Positions 1 through 23,347 of a stretch of DNA of 64,000 nucleotides are shown piece by piece. The notes beneath the pieces are model-generated. The model did no database searches. It was not told where the DNA came from and was given only the letters and a program-made list of their open reading frames with translations. Position 1 is the first letter of the stretch; every line of letters starts with the position of its first letter. Position numbers and translations under genes: made by a program. This stretch comes from Citrobacter koseri (GTDB taxonomy: Bacteria; Pseudomonadota; Gammaproteobacteria; Enterobacterales; Enterobacteriaceae). The stretch is taken from the NCBI GenBank assembly GCA_900446925.1, contig UAVY01000007.1, forward strand, positions 372,001 through 436,000, given 5' to 3'.

Positions 1-379
1 CAGATGCGCCAGTTCGTGAACCACGATCATTCGCAGAAAAGGTTCCGGCGCATTGCGAAACACGGTAGCGACGCGGATCTCGGCTTTCGCCTTCAGCTTG
101 CCGCCCTGTACGCGCGAAACGGCGGTATGCAGCCCCAGCGCATTTTTCAGCACATGGATCTTGTTGTCATACATCACTTTGTTGATCGGCGGGGGCGTTA
201 CGCAGAAACTGGCTTTTCAGATCCTGGGTATACTGCCAGAGCGCTTTATCGGTCGCAAAATCATGCGTTCCCGGATAGCGTTTTTCCAGCACTGCGCCCA
301 GACGCTGTTCAGCAATGAGCGTGCGTACCTGAGACAGTAAATTCTCCGGGTAGCCGTGGAGATAAGTAAGTTGACCCAT
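1..379 (-). CDS. ygjP: YgjP-like zinc metallopeptidase-fold protein (partial, frameshifted)
   Basis: Resembles E. coli YgjP, a small protein with a zinc-metallopeptidase-like fold (DUF45/WLM type) whose cellular role is not settled. The N-terminus ([20 protein letters not shown]) reads from an ATG at 379. The zinc motif HELAH is encoded at 4-18 but in another frame. The shift fits one extra base in the G run at 191-195 (five where the expected frame needs four). The C-terminus runs off the window. It is divergent from rlmG. The upstream in-frame TTG at 382 is a less likely start. The family call is from recalled similarity; the motif and the shift are seen directly. Confidence 0.85.
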
Positions 380-465
380 CAAAGCCCCAAATTAAATCTA
401 AAAAAAGAGTATACTCACGCACCCTTTCAGGGATAACAGCGAAATTTTACCATTCAGGAGGGCCG

Positions 466-1602
466 ATGAGCCACGTAGACAACGGTTTCCGTTCACTGAC
501 ACTGAAACGTTTCCCGGAAACGGATGACGTTAACCCGCTTCAGGCGTGGGAAGCGGCGGATGAATATCTGCTGCAACAGTTAGACGACACGGAAATCAGC
601 GGCCCGCTGCTGATCCTGAATGATGCCTTTGGCGCATTAAGTTGCGCGCTGGCTGAGCATACACCATACAGCATCGGCGACTCGTATTTAAGCGAGCTGG
701 CGACGCGCGAAAATTTACGCCACAACGATATCGCCGAATCCAGCGTGAAGTTTCTCGACAGCACCGCCGCGTACCCGCCGGCGCCGGGCGTCGTATTGAT
801 TAAGGTGCCGAAAACGCTGGCGCTGCTGGAGCAACAATTGCGCGCGTTGCGCCAGGTCGTGACTCCGCAGACCCGTATTATTGCGGGAGCAAAGGCGCGT
901 GACATTCATACCTCCACGCTGGAACTGTTCGAAAAAGTGCTCGGCCCCACGACCACGACGCTGGCCTGGAAAAAGGCGCGCCTGATCAACTGTACCTTTA
1001 GTAAGCCTGAACTGGCGGATGCGCCGCAGACGCTGAGCTGGAAACTGGACGGCACCGACTGGACTATCCACAATCATGCGAACGTTTTCTCGCGTACTGG
1101 CCTGGATATCGGCGCGCGCTTCTTTATGCAGCATTTACCGGAAAATCTGGAAGGGGAGATCGTCGATCTCGGCTGCGGCAATGGCGTGATTGGCCTGACG
1201 CTGCTGGCGAAGAACCCTCAGGCGAGCGTCGTGTTTGTCGATGAATCGCCGATGGCGGTCGCGTCCAGCCGTTTGAATGTGGAAACCAACATGCCGGAAG
1301 CGTTGGATCGCTGCGAGTTTATGATTAACAACGCTTTGTCCGGCGTGGAACCTTTCCGCTTTAACGCCGTGCTGTGCAACCCGCCGTTCCATCAGAAACA
1401 TGCGCTGACGGATAACGTTGCCTGGGAAATGTTCCACCATGCGCGCCGTTGCCTGAAGATCAACGGCGAGCTGTACATTGTGGCTAACCGTCACCTGGAT
1501 TATTTCCACAAGCTGAAGAAGATTTTCGGTAACTGCACCACCATCGCCACCAATAACAAATTCGTGGTGTTGAAAGCGGTCAAAACCGGTCGCCGCCGCT
1601 AA
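466..1602 (+). CDS. rlmG: 23S rRNA (guanine-N2)-methyltransferase RlmG
   Basis: Intact 378-residue protein, the same length as E. coli RlmG (YgjO), which methylates N2 of G1835 in 23S rRNA using S-adenosylmethionine. It has the two-part layout of RsmC/RlmG enzymes: a degenerate N-terminal half and a catalytic C-terminal half. The SAM-binding loop [11 protein letters not shown] lies near residues 235-245 and the N6/N2-methyltransferase motif NPPFH near residue 305. An AGGAGG-like ribosome site (caggagggccg) precedes the ATG. It is divergent from ygjP and followed directly by a REP pair. No frame damage is seen, unlike the next gene. Confidence 0.95.
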   Translation: MSHVDNGFRSLTLKRFPETDDVNPLQAWEAADEYLLQQLDDTEISGPLLILNDAFGALSCALAEHTPYSIGDSYLSELATRENLRHNDIAESSVKFLDSTAAYPPAPGVVLIKVPKTLALLEQQLRALRQVVTPQTRIIAGAKARDIHTSTLELFEKVLGPTTTTLAWKKARLINCTFSKPELADAPQTLSWKLDGTDWTIHNHANVFSRTGLDIGARFFMQHLPENLEGEIVDLGCGNGVIGLTLLAKNPQASVVFVDESPMAVASSRLNVETNMPEALDRCEFMINNALSGVEPFRFNAVLCNPPFHQKHALTDNVAWEMFHHARRCLKINGELYIVANRHLDYFHKLKKIFGNCTTIATNNKFVVLKAVKTGRRR

Positions 1603-1609
1603 TAGCGTG

Positions 1610-1688
1610 TGCCGGATGACGGCTAACGCCTTATCCGGCCTACAACGTGCTACCCCGTAGGCCTGATAAGCGTAGCGCCATCAGGCAA
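1610..1688. repeat. REP/BIME pair between rlmG and fadH
   Basis: Two inverted REP units (gccggatgacgg...ccttatccggc and gtaggcctgataagcg...gccatcaggc) separated by a short linker. It lies between the converging ends of rlmG and fadH, the usual place for enterobacterial BIMEs, where it may act as terminator or mRNA stabiliser. Confidence 0.9.
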
Positions 1689-1694
1689 TGCCCC

Positions 1695-3735
<2,041 letters not shown>

Positions 3736-3852
3736 TTATTGTTATGTGGTCGGATGAGTTAATAATTTAGCCGTCGCGGCGCGTAAAAGGGAAAAGGGGA
3801 ATGCGATGATTGTGATGGGATTCAAAAAAAGGAGCGGGGCCAGAGAACGAAT

Positions 3853-3937
3853 TTGCCGGATGGCGATGCTGGCCGCGTCTTACCCGGCCTACGGATCGGA
3901 TTCCTGTAGGCCGGATAAGCGTAGCGCCATCCGGCAC
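3853..3937. repeat. REP/BIME between fadH and ygjK
   Basis: Two inverted REP units around the linker ggatcggattcc. Apart from two positions it matches the right-hand part of the BIME after ygjH, including the linker. It lies just past the ygjK stop codon. Confidence 0.9.
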
Positions 3938-3947
3938 GCATTTCAGA

Positions 3948-6304
<2,357 letters not shown>

Positions 6305-6313
6305 GGTGTTCAT

Positions 6314-7404
<1,091 letters not shown>

Positions 7405-7477
7405 CTAAGCCAAAATAAATATTTTTTATTGTTATAGCCAATGTGAAAATGGTTCTTATAGTTATGAAATCAATCTG

Positions 7478-8963
<1,486 letters not shown>

Positions 8964-8985
8964 TCACAGGTGCCGCCCGTTATTT

Positions 8986-12587
<3,602 letters not shown>

Positions 12588-12600
12588 TTATGGGAAATGA

Positions 12601-12645
12601 TTTTAGTAAAATTTTTACTAAAATGTAGTAGGTAAAATGATTTAC
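12601..12645. promoter_or_regulatory. Candidate EbgR operator(s) upstream of ebgA
   Basis: A near-perfect palindrome TTTTAGTAAAATTTTTACTAAAA (12601-12623, written in two arms) lies 70 bp upstream of the ebgA start. A second palindrome GTAAAATGATTTAC follows at 12632-12645. The arms (TTTRGTAAA) fit a LacI-family operator and match the site upstream of ygjH. That EbgR binds here is inferred from position and symmetry. Confidence 0.65.
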
Positions 12646-12740
12646 TTTAACTGGATCACGAAAATAAGCTGTGAGAAGAAAAGCGGCGAAAAGCGGAATA
12701 CGCCCGGCTATCAGGAAAACCGGGCGGCGGAAAAAGGGGG

Positions 12741-13781
<1,041 letters not shown>

Positions 13782-13859
13782 CTATGCATCTGTTTTCAGT
13801 AAATAAAGCGCGTTTATTTGACGTGCCAGGGGTAAATTTCAGCTTAAAGAGTGTGATAA

Positions 13860-14385
<526 letters not shown>

Positions 14386-14432
14386 ATCGGATTCCTGTAG
14401 GCCGGATAAGCGTAGCGCCATCCGGCGGTGTG

Positions 14433-15944
<1,512 letters not shown>

Positions 15945-16012
15945 TCATTAACAATTGGTGATGTTTTGCGCAGTGCGTGTGTGGGGACGCGGGGGCTGAC
16001 GGGCGGGCAGTC

Positions 16013-16027
16013 GCACCAGAACGGTGC
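16013..16027. promoter_or_regulatory. NtrC-type enhancer site in the patA-aer gap
   Basis: GCACCAGAACGGTGC is a perfect 5-bp inverted repeat with the arms of the classic glnA NtrC sites (GCACC-N5-GGTGC). It lies about 170 bp upstream of the predicted patA transcription start, a typical enhancer distance. The rest of the 431-bp gap holds only the two promoters listed. Confidence 0.65.
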
Positions 16028-16166
16028 GAGCGGTGTGCGTATATGGGGCGGAAGTTATAGTGGAACTGAATAGTTACTTAATGAAAGTATTTTAAATCAA
16101 TGAATTAGAAAACATACAAATATTACGGTTTAAACGCAAATTGCGATCTAAATCAAATTTAACAAC

Positions 16167-16196
16167 TAAAGATAAACAAATTATCGCCGAAATAAC
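16167..16196 (+). promoter_or_regulatory. Candidate sigma28 (FliA) promoter of aer
   Basis: TAAA, a 15-bp spacer, then GCCGAAATAA resembles the flagellar class 3 consensus TAAA-N15-GCCGATAA. It lies about 50 bp before the aer ATG. E. coli aer belongs to the flagellar regulon. Confidence 0.65.
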
Positions 16197-16243
16197 ATCT
16201 GACAGAAAAGTTAACATTCAAGTAACCTGCACAGGACGCAACC

Positions 16244-17764
16244 ATGTCTTCTCATCCCTACGTCAGCCAGCATAATTATCCGCTGGATGATGATACAACC
16301 CTGATGTCCACAACTGACCTGCAAAGCTATATCACCCATGCAAATGATACCTTCGTTCAGGTAAGCGGCTTTACGCTGAATGAACTGCTTACGCAACCGC
16401 ATAATCTGGTACGCCACCCGGACATGCCGAAAGCCGCGTTTGCGGATATGTGGTACACCCTCAGGCAGGGTGAGCCGTGGAGCGGCATCGTGAAAAACCG
16501 ACGGAAGAATGGCGATCACTACTGGGTGCGGGCGAATGCGGTGCCGATGGTGCGGGAAGGGCGCGTGACCGGCTATATGTCGATTCGTACCCGCGCGACA
16601 GATGAAGAGATTGCTGCCGTTGAGCCTTTGTATAAGGCGCTGAATGAAGGCCGCAGCAACAAACGTATCCACAAAGGACTGGTGGTGCGTAAAGGCTGGC
16701 TGGGGAAACTGCCGGCAATCCCCATTCGCTGGCGTGTACGCAGCGTTATGGCGCTAACGGGCGTGGTGCTGATGGCGGCGATGGCGCAAATGGGCGTTGC
16801 GTGGCCAGCGCTATTCGTGAACGCCCTGCTGATGCTGGCGGGAACGGCGGTGTTTGAATGGCAGATTGTGCGTCCGATCGAAAATGTCACCCGGCAGGCG
16901 TTGAAAGTCGCAACGGGCGAGCGTAACAGCGTATCGCATCTTAACCGTAGTGACGAACTGGGGCTGATGTTGCGCGCGGTAGGCCAGCTTGGGCTTATGT
17001 GCCGCTGGCTGATTAATGACGTCTCAAGCCAGGTTTCCAGCGTCAGAAACGGCAGCGAGACGTTAGCGAAAGGCAATGACGATCTGAATAAACACACCCG
17101 CCAGACGGTGGAGAATGTGCAGCAGACGGTGACGACTATGAACCAGATGGCGGAGTCCGTGAAGAAAAATTCCACCACCGCGTCCGCCGCCGATAAATTA
17201 TCCAGCGCGGCCAGCAGTGCGGCGACGCAGGGCGGAGAGGCGATGGAAACCGTCATTAAAACGATGGATGACATCGCTGACAGCACGCAGCAGATTGGCA
17301 CAATCACTACGCTGATTAACGATATTGCTTTCCAGACGAATATCCTGGCGCTGAACGCGGCGGTTGAAGCGGCGCGAGCGGGCGAGCAGGGTAAAGGATT
17401 TGCCGTTGTCGCCGGGGAAGTTCGCCATCTTGCCAGCCGAAGCGCCAGCGCGGCGAATGATATTCGTAAGCTCATTGACGCCAGCGCAAGCCGGGTACAG
17501 TCCGGTTCCGAACAGGTGCATGCGGCAGGACGCACGATGGATGATATTGTGGCCCAGGTGCAAAACGTCACTCAGCTTATTGCGCAAATCAGCCACTCGA
17601 CGCTGGAACAGGCGGACGGACTCTCCAGCCTGACCCGCGCCGTGGATGAGTTAAACCATATCACGCAGAAAAATGCCGAGCTGGTGGAGGAGAGCGCTCA
17701 GGTTTCAGCGATGGTTAAACATCGCGCCAGCCGTCTGGAAGACGCGGTAACGGTTCTGCATTAA
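16244..17764 (+). CDS. aer: Aerotaxis receptor Aer
   Basis: Intact 506-residue protein, the same length as E. coli Aer. An N-terminal PAS domain (about residues 10-120, FAD-binding in Aer; [16 protein letters not shown] and [18 protein letters not shown]) senses redox state inside the cell. A single hydrophobic segment near 165-205 anchors it in the inner membrane, followed by a HAMP-like region and the methyl-accepting signalling hairpin, whose tip ([20 protein letters not shown]) lies near residue 360. It has no C-terminal NWETF tether. It signals through CheW/CheA to direct cells toward favourable electron acceptors. A sigma28-type promoter precedes it and a hairpin terminator follows. Confidence 0.97.
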   Translation: MSSHPYVSQHNYPLDDDTTLMSTTDLQSYITHANDTFVQVSGFTLNELLTQPHNLVRHPDMPKAAFADMWYTLRQGEPWSGIVKNRRKNGDHYWVRANAVPMVREGRVTGYMSIRTRATDEEIAAVEPLYKALNEGRSNKRIHKGLVVRKGWLGKLPAIPIRWRVRSVMALTGVVLMAAMAQMGVAWPALFVNALLMLAGTAVFEWQIVRPIENVTRQALKVATGERNSVSHLNRSDELGLMLRAVGQLGLMCRWLINDVSSQVSSVRNGSETLAKGNDDLNKHTRQTVENVQQTVTTMNQMAESVKKNSTTASAADKLSSAASSAATQGGEAMETVIKTMDDIADSTQQIGTITTLINDIAFQTNILALNAAVEAARAGEQGKGFAVVAGEVRHLASRSASAANDIRKLIDASASRVQSGSEQVHAAGRTMDDIVAQVQNVTQLIAQISHSTLEQADGLSSLTRAVDELNHITQKNAELVEESAQVSAMVKHRASRLEDAVTVLH

Positions 17765-17788
17765 ATCAAATTCCCTTTATTTCTGCCG

Positions 17789-17821
17789 ACAAACGCTTAT
17801 CGAAGCCGATAAGCGTTTTGT
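17789..17821 (+). terminator. Terminator after aer
   Basis: Stem of about 10 bp, AACGCTTATCG / CGATAAGCGTT with loop aagc, followed by TTGTC; 25 bp past the aer stop. The rest of the 328-bp gap to the next receptor is AT-rich and holds only its promoter. Confidence 0.75.
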
Positions 17822-18025
17822 CATAATATTGGGCTAACAATGTTAAGCACATATTAAATATTTACCATTTCGAGCTATTTCCTTATTTAAACCCGCTGCG
17901 TTATTTTGGTGTGATTCTTCATTTTTCCGAACCTGAAAAATGAATTGTATAACGATCGGTCTGCCGATATTCATCGTTGAAAACTATTTACTGTAATAAC
18001 TTGAAATAAAAAACGATCAATATCA

Positions 18026-18052
18026 TAAAGTTAGCGAAACCGTAACCGATAA
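18026..18052 (+). promoter_or_regulatory. Candidate sigma28 promoter of the chemoreceptor gene
   Basis: TAAA, exactly 15 bp, then ACCGATAA: one mismatch to the FliA consensus TAAA-N15-GCCGATAA. It lies 41 bp before the chemoreceptor ATG. Confidence 0.7.
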
Positions 18053-18092
18053 CGAACCCTGTATAGAGGAAAAACAATCTCCAGGGGGAAAT

Positions 18093-19659
18093 ATGCTTTT
18101 GCATAACATGAAGATCCGCTCGAAATTATTTATTGCGTTTGGTTTGTTTATTGTACTGATGATCGTGAGTTCTGGCCTTTCGTTGTTCCAGCCTGGATCG
18201 AACGAATACCAGTATGCAGAACATCATTACTCACGATTATCCCACGACGGTGAAAGCCAACCTGCTGATCGATAATTTTCAGGATTTCGTTAGCACGCAG
18301 CAACTGATGCTGCTGGATGAAGAAGGGCGCTGGAGCCAGGAGTCGCAAAAGCAGCTGGATGCGATTAGCCAGCGCATTACGGTATTGCTCGATGAACTGT
18401 CCGCCAGCCGTCATGACGAGGCCTCAAAGGCCATCATCGCCGGAATTCGCGATGTGCGTCAGCAGTATCTGGCCTCCCGGTTCCGTATTTTGCAGGAAAT
18501 TCAGAACCATAATCGTCCGGCGGCGATACAGGAGATGATGACGACCACCGTCAACATACAGCAGGCGTATAAAGCCAAAGTACAGGAGCTGATCGCTATT
18601 GAAAATACGCTGATGCGCAACGCGGGCGCGTCGGTTGACCAGGATTTTCGCACCAACCGGGCACAGCTGATTCTCCTGGCGCTCATCAGCATTGCCGCCG
18701 GAGTGATAATGGGATGGTACATCGTACGTTCCATTACCCGACCGCTTAATGACGCCGTGCAGTTTGCCGGGGCGATTGCGGAGGGGGATTTGACCCGCAT
18801 GATTCATATCGCGCAAAAGGATGAAACCGGCGTGCTGTTGCAGGCGCTGATGGAGATGAAAAACCGTCTGCTGGTGATCGTGCAGGAAGTTCAGAACGGC
18901 TCTGAAAATATCTCCAGCGCGGCGGCGCAAATTGTCGCGGGCAACCAGGATCTGGCGGCGCGTACTGAAGAACAGGCTAGTTCTGTTGAGCAAACGGCGG
19001 CCTCTATGGAGCAGATTACCGCCACTGTCAAAAATACGGCGGACCACACCAGCGAAGCGACCCATCTTTCTGCCGATGCGGCCAGCGTGGTGAAAAATAA
19101 CGGTGAGATGATGCGTCAGGTCACGCAAAAAATGCGCGTGATAAATGAGACCTCTAACCGCATGTCCGACATTATCAACCTGATTGATTCTATTGCCTTC
19201 CAGACCAACATTCTGGCGCTTAACGCCGCCGTGGAAGCCGCTCGCGCCGGGGAACACGGGCGTGGCTTCGCGGTCGTGGCGGGGGAAGTTCGTCAACTGG
19301 CGCAAAAAAGCGCGTCGTCGGCCAGTGAGATCCGCCACCTGATCGAAGACTCTACCAGCCAGACGCAGGAGGGGATGCAACTGGTGGAAAAAGCCAGTGC
19401 GTTGATTAATGGTATGGTGGATAACGTTGAAGAGATGGATGTGATTCTGCGTGAAATCGGTCAGGCCAGTCGCGAACAAACCGATGGGATTTCGCAAATC
19501 AACAGCGCGATTGGGCTGATTGACGCCACCACGCAACAGAACTCGTGTCTGGTTGAGGAGTCCGTTGCGGCAGCGGCGTCGCTGAATGAGCAGGCCCAGC
19601 ACTTAAAAGAGATTGTGAAAGTGTTCCGCATCCGTGCGGAGGACGTACCGCCTGCTTAA
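18093..19659 (+). CDS. Methyl-accepting chemotaxis protein (one frameshift)
   Basis: Transmembrane chemoreceptor of about 520 residues. TM1 ([21 protein letters not shown]), a short four-helix-type periplasmic sensor domain, TM2 ([20 protein letters not shown]), HAMP, and a signalling domain with the tip [20 protein letters not shown]. One extra base near 18189 (ttcc for ttc) shifts the frame; the corrected join reads [14 protein letters not shown]. It ends RAEDVPPA, so no NWETF tether. The place next to aer matches the Salmonella receptor called McpC, but its ligand cannot be read from this sequence. A sigma28-type promoter precedes it. The stop codon overlaps that of convergent yqjI. Confidence 0.9.
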
Positions 19660-20216
19660 TCCAGTTGGCTGATTTCCAGCGCCGCGCGATCGATAACGCC
19701 GATTATCTGCTTAAGCTGCGCGTCGCTGATCCCGCCCTGATTCACCCGCAGATCCAACACGGCTTTGAAGTTGTCCAGCGCCCGTTTCATCTGCGGGTTC
19801 TTACGCAGTTCAAAGCCGACGCAGCGCGCTTTCACGCGTTCGTGGATGTGCTCCAGGTGTTCACGGTTCTCTTCCAGCCACCGTTGCCCCAGCTCTGTAA
19901 TGGTGATCTGCTTACGCCCGCCGTCCTCTTCTTTGATAGTGATAAATTCCTGATCCTGAAGAAAATCCAGCGTTGGGTAAATCACGCCTGGGCTTGGGGT
20001 GTAGTTGCCCAGCGTCAGGTTCTCGATGGCTTTAATCAATTCGTAACCGTGGCTGGCCTCGCGGGTCAAAATTTCCAGAATCACCAGGCGTAGTTCGCCG
20101 TGGCCAAAAAAGCGCTGGCGACGTCCGCCGCCGCCGCCCCGGCCATGACGGTGCTCGCAGCCATGTTCATGGCCGTGGTGATGCTCTCTCTCGCAACCTT
20201 CATGATGATGTCGCAT
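19656..20216 (-). CDS. yqjI: YqjI, PadR-family metal-responsive repressor
   Basis: 186-residue regulator with a His/Cys-rich N-terminal tail ([20 protein letters not shown] and on to about residue 30) followed by a PadR winged helix ([38 protein letters not shown]) and a C-terminal dimerisation helix. In E. coli, YqjI represses yqjH and itself; the His-rich tail binds nickel or iron and releases repression. The E. coli protein is slightly longer (207), mostly in the tail. GGAG precedes the ATG. It is divergent from yqjH, with palindromic sites between them. The gene is intact and overlaps the chemoreceptor stop codon. Confidence 0.93.
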   Translation of the reverse strand: MRHHHEGCEREHHHGHEHGCEHRHGRGGGGGRRQRFFGHGELRLVILEILTREASHGYELIKAIENLTLGNYTPSPGVIYPTLDFLQDQEFITIKEEDGGRKQITITELGQRWLEENREHLEHIHERVKARCVGFELRKNPQMKRALDNFKAVLDLRVNQGGISDAQLKQIIGVIDRAALEISQLD

Positions 20217-20234
20217 GATGTACTCCTGTTTTAT

Positions 20235-20433
20235 TTAGATATATCTAATTTATATCTAAAACTTGTAATCTTGCAAGTCGATCGATTTTTATTTTGTTTA
20301 ATTTATTGATTTTAAAGTGATTAAAATTGTTTTATATCGTGAGATATATCGAAGATTACTGTATCAAAAAAGTGCTTGCAATCTTCATAACTAACAATCA
20401 TTATCATTTAAAATTTAATTTAGATATATCGTA
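20235..20433. promoter_or_regulatory. YqjI-type palindromic operators between yqjI and yqjH
   Basis: A perfect palindrome TTAGATATATCTAA at 20235-20248 close to yqjI, a related TCGTGAGATATATCGA at 20337-20352, and TTAGATATATCGTA at 20420-20433 just before yqjH. They share the core AGATATATC and flank both promoters, which fits YqjI autoregulation and control of yqjH. Confidence 0.7.
20387..20405. promoter_or_regulatory. Candidate Fur box upstream of yqjH
   Basis: ATAACTAACAATCATTATC matches the 19-bp Fur consensus at 13 positions, with the right half AATCATTATC perfect. It lies 51 bp before the yqjH ATG; E. coli yqjH is known to be Fur-regulated. Confidence 0.6.
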
Positions 20434-20455
20434 TTATCTGCATGAAGGCGAAAAA

Positions 20456-21232
20456 ATGATAAATACATCCTCACGCTACCCACAGCGCGTTCGTAACGAA
20501 CTGCGTTTTCGTGAACTTACCGTTCTGCGCGTCGAGCGTATTAGCGCCGGTTTTCAGCGCATTGTTCTTGGCGGTGAAGCGCTGGAAGGCTTTAGCTCGC
20601 GCGGCTTTGACGATCACACCAAAGTGTTTTTCCCTGAACCGGGCAGCCTGTTCGTTCCTCCGACGGTGACGGACGAAGGGATTGTCTGGGGAGAGGGCGT
20701 ACGTCCTGCTTCCCGCGATTACACGCCCTTATATGATGAAGAGCGGCACGAGCTGGCGCTGGATTTCTTTATTCACGACGGCGGCGTGGCGAGCACATGG
20801 GCAGTAAACGCTCGCGAAGGCGACACGCTCACCATCGGTGGGCCGCGTGGATCGCTGGTGGTGCCGGAAGACTATGCATATCAGGTTTATGTTTGCGATG
20901 AATCAGGGATGCCAGCGCTGCGCCGCCGCCTGGAAGCGCTCGATCGCTTGTCCGTTCGCCCGCATGTTACGGCGCTGGTCAGCGTACAGGATGCCGCGTA
21001 TCAGGATTATCTGGCGCATCTTGATGGCTTTGCCATTGAATGGGTGGTCGGACACGATGAGCAGGCGATTGATGAGCGGCTGGCGCAATTAACGGTGCCG
21101 GAGGCGGATTATTTCATCTGGATCACGGGTGAAGGGAAAGTGGTTAAGCATCTGAGCCGTCGCTTTGAGACGGAACAGTTTGATCCGCAACGGGTGCGCG
21201 CCGCAGCATACTGGCATCGTAAGCCGGCTTAA
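20456..21232 (+). CDS. yqjH: YqjH, NADPH-dependent ferric-chelate reductase
   Basis: Intact 258-residue siderophore-interacting flavoprotein. In E. coli, YqjH uses NADPH and FAD to reduce ferric siderophore or citrate complexes and free iron in the cytoplasm. Seen: the FAD-binding beta-barrel with SRDYTPLY (the RxYT-type motif), a nucleotide-binding segment GDTLTIGGPRGSL, and the C-terminal AAYWHRKPA typical of the family. The ATG at 20456 (MINTSSRYPQ) follows GAAGGCG; the frame extends further upstream but only across the operator region. Controlled by YqjI and probably Fur sites upstream. Confidence 0.94.
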   Translation: MINTSSRYPQRVRNELRFRELTVLRVERISAGFQRIVLGGEALEGFSSRGFDDHTKVFFPEPGSLFVPPTVTDEGIVWGEGVRPASRDYTPLYDEERHELALDFFIHDGGVASTWAVNAREGDTLTIGGPRGSLVVPEDYAYQVYVCDESGMPALRRRLEALDRLSVRPHVTALVSVQDAAYQDYLAHLDGFAIEWVVGHDEQAIDERLAQLTVPEADYFIWITGEGKVVKHLSRRFETEQFDPQRVRAAAYWHRKPA

Positions 21233-21256
21233 TCATTCCTTATAGGTGGAAACTTA

Positions 21257-21281
21257 ACCGGGCCACAGCGGGCCCGGTTTT
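21257..21281. terminator. Terminator between yqjH and dhaK
   Basis: ACCGGGCC / GGCCCGGT stem with a short loop, followed by TTTTCTG in the yqjH direction. It separates two converging genes. Confidence 0.8.
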
Positions 21282-21291
21282 CTGCTGACTA

Positions 21292-22950
21292 TCAGGCGTT
21301 GTGACTTTCCGCCAGCGCTTTAAACACCATTGCCACGGCGTGTGCGCCAGGGTCCATATTGCCAAGCAGGCTTTCGCTGCTGAGGTAGGATGCGCGTCCG
21401 GCGTTGGCTTTGCTGGACTGACAGGTACGTTCTGCGCCATTTTGCGCGGCGGAAAAGGCCGCGTGCAGATCCTGTGGCTGCGCAAGCAGCGATGTCAGGG
21501 CCGGCTGTAAAGCGTCGATCATGGTACGATCGCCTTCATCCGCGCCACCGTAATACTTCATCTGCGCCAGACCGGTATTCAGCGCTTCCGCCACACTGGC
21601 GCCTTGCTCCAGTTTCTGCCCCGCAGCGGTAAAGAAAATGGACATCAGCACACCGCTGGAGCCGCCCATGACGACGGTCAGGCGTTCGCCAATGAGTGCG
21701 AACAGCGTGGCGAGATGGTCGAGCGGCAACTGCTGGCGGTGTAGCAGGCCCGCGATTTCACGCGCGCCTGCCGCAAAGGTTGAGCCGGTATCGCCGTCGC
21801 CGACTTTGGCATCCAGCGTGTTAAGATCCATTTCCAGATCGGACAGCGTGCGGGTGATTTGCTCAACAATCCCGGCAACTAACGCGTTCTCTGAAGGCTG
21901 AAACTCTACCCGCGCGCTTTGCAGTGAGGATGGCATAATGGTTATCTCACGCGGCGGCACCGGCGTTTGCCAACTGCTGGTTTCCACCCCGGAGAGCAAC
22001 GCTTTTTCGATACTTTCTTCCAGCACCATTGCCGTCAGTGAAAAACCTTTCATATCCAGCGCAGTCACCAGCGAAGCCGGGCCGATAAGCCAGTCGATGC
22101 GTTTATGCAGCGGGCTGCGCGCCAGTTCACGCGTGATGATGGCCATTTCCGCGACGGAGACGCCGCCAAGGTTATTGACCATCACCGCCAGACGACCGGT
22201 CTCAGGCAGAGCGGAGAGGAGTTTGTCGGCCATCAGGCGCACAATCTGCGCGCTGTTTTGGGTATCAATGACTGATGCGCCGGGTTCACCGTGGATCCCC
22301 ATGCCCAGCTCAGACTGATTAGGATGATGGCGTGGCGCGTTCTCTGTCTCCTGCGGCAGATGGCAACTGGAAATCGCAACGCCAAGACTCACGGTATTGT
22401 TGGCGGCATACTGCGCTTCACGCAAGACGGTCGCCAGGTTGTAGCCGCGTTCGGCAAAATAGCCGGCGACTTTATGAACCAGAATGGTGCCCGCGATACC
22501 GCGCGGGTGCTTATTGTCTGGCAGTGAAATGTCATCCCCGACAATCAGCATTTCAACGTTGTAGCCCAGACGGCGCGCTTTCTCTGCCGCAAGGCCGAAG
22601 TTCAGACGATCGCCGGTATAGTTTTTTACGATTAACAGGCAGCCGGCGTCGCCAGTGACCGCCTGGATAGCGGTCAGCACTGCATCGACGCTGGGGGAGG
22701 CAAACAGATCGCCGCAGACGGCAGCGGTTAACATGCCTTTCCCGATGAAGCCAACGTGGGCAGGTTCGTGCCCGGAGCCGCCGCCGGAAATCACCGCGAC
22801 GTTGTTACGGTTCAGATCGCGGCGAACCACGACACGAATCGCCGGATCGCTCTCCAGGCGCACCAGATTGTTCCACGGGCTGGAGATAATCGTTCCTTCA
22901 ATGACGTCGTTGACGAGATGGGGTCGCTGGTTAAAAAAGAATTGAGTCAT
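21292..22950 (-). CDS. dhaK: Dihydroxyacetone kinase, ATP-dependent (DhaK)
   Basis: Intact 552-residue single-chain glycerone kinase, very like C. freundii DhaK. It phosphorylates dihydroxyacetone to DHAP, the second step of the oxidative branch of anaerobic glycerol use. The N-terminal K domain carries GGGSGHEPAHVGFIGKGML and the histidine in GMGIHGEPG that binds substrate covalently. The C-terminal L domain (from about residue 355) carries the ATP/Mg aspartates in KVGDGDTGSTFA. The one-chain form uses ATP, unlike the PTS-dependent DhaKLM of E. coli. It is divergent from dhaD. The promoter region holds paired palindromes at 23094-23139. Confidence 0.96.
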   Translation of the reverse strand: MTQFFFNQRPHLVNDVIEGTIISSPWNNLVRLESDPAIRVVVRRDLNRNNVAVISGGGSGHEPAHVGFIGKGMLTAAVCGDLFASPSVDAVLTAIQAVTGDAGCLLIVKNYTGDRLNFGLAAEKARRLGYNVEMLIVGDDISLPDNKHPRGIAGTILVHKVAGYFAERGYNLATVLREAQYAANNTVSLGVAISSCHLPQETENAPRHHPNQSELGMGIHGEPGASVIDTQNSAQIVRLMADKLLSALPETGRLAVMVNNLGGVSVAEMAIITRELARSPLHKRIDWLIGPASLVTALDMKGFSLTAMVLEESIEKALLSGVETSSWQTPVPPREITIMPSSLQSARVEFQPSENALVAGIVEQITRTLSDLEMDLNTLDAKVGDGDTGSTFAAGAREIAGLLHRQQLPLDHLATLFALIGERLTVVMGGSSGVLMSIFFTAAGQKLEQGASVAEALNTGLAQMKYYGGADEGDRTMIDALQPALTSLLAQPQDLHAAFSAAQNGAERTCQSSKANAGRASYLSSESLLGNMDPGAHAVAMVFKALAESHNA

Positions 22951-23093
22951 AACGGTTCCTGGAGAGTGGGAAAAACAGACCCCCGGCTGCTCATTATGGT
23001 TGCGGAGGCGCTCATCATCGGGACGCTGCGGGGCAGGTCGGCGATGAGGAGATTCTGGCTGAGTTCATGAAGAAAAAAATTTGAGGAAAATGA

Positions 23094-23139
23094 GTTTCAT
23101 TACGAAACGAAATTATTCATTTACGTTCCGTAATGAAAC
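23094..23139. promoter_or_regulatory. Paired palindromes upstream of dhaK (candidate DhaR sites A and B)
   Basis: GTTTCATTACGAAAC (23094-23108) and GTTCCGTAATGAAAC (23125-23139), centres 31 bp apart (three helical turns), 150-190 bp upstream of the dhaK start. The 594-bp dhaK-dhaD gap contains no convincing gene, only this pair, the pair at 23348-23394 and AT-rich DNA. Confidence 0.6.
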
Positions 23140-23347
23140 GTTTTCTGATGGGAAAAAGCCAAAATGCGAGCCGGAGCGCGCCTTTTTCCCGCTCATTCAC
23201 GCAGAAAAGTTGACCTGACAGAAAAATATTTTCCTGTTTTGTCGGCAGTCGGCGGCGAAAACCACGCATGATTCCGCTTTTTTCAGACGCATTATGAGAA
23301 GGCTGAACGGATCGGGATCGCAATCCTGCCGTTTTTTAGGGTTTGTT

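Noticed and set aside
16573..19602. Long minus-strand open frames opposite aer and the chemoreceptor (332 and 392 codons)
   Set aside because: They follow from low-stop antisense frames of the signalling domains; compositions are serine- or histidine/arginine-rich and match no family.
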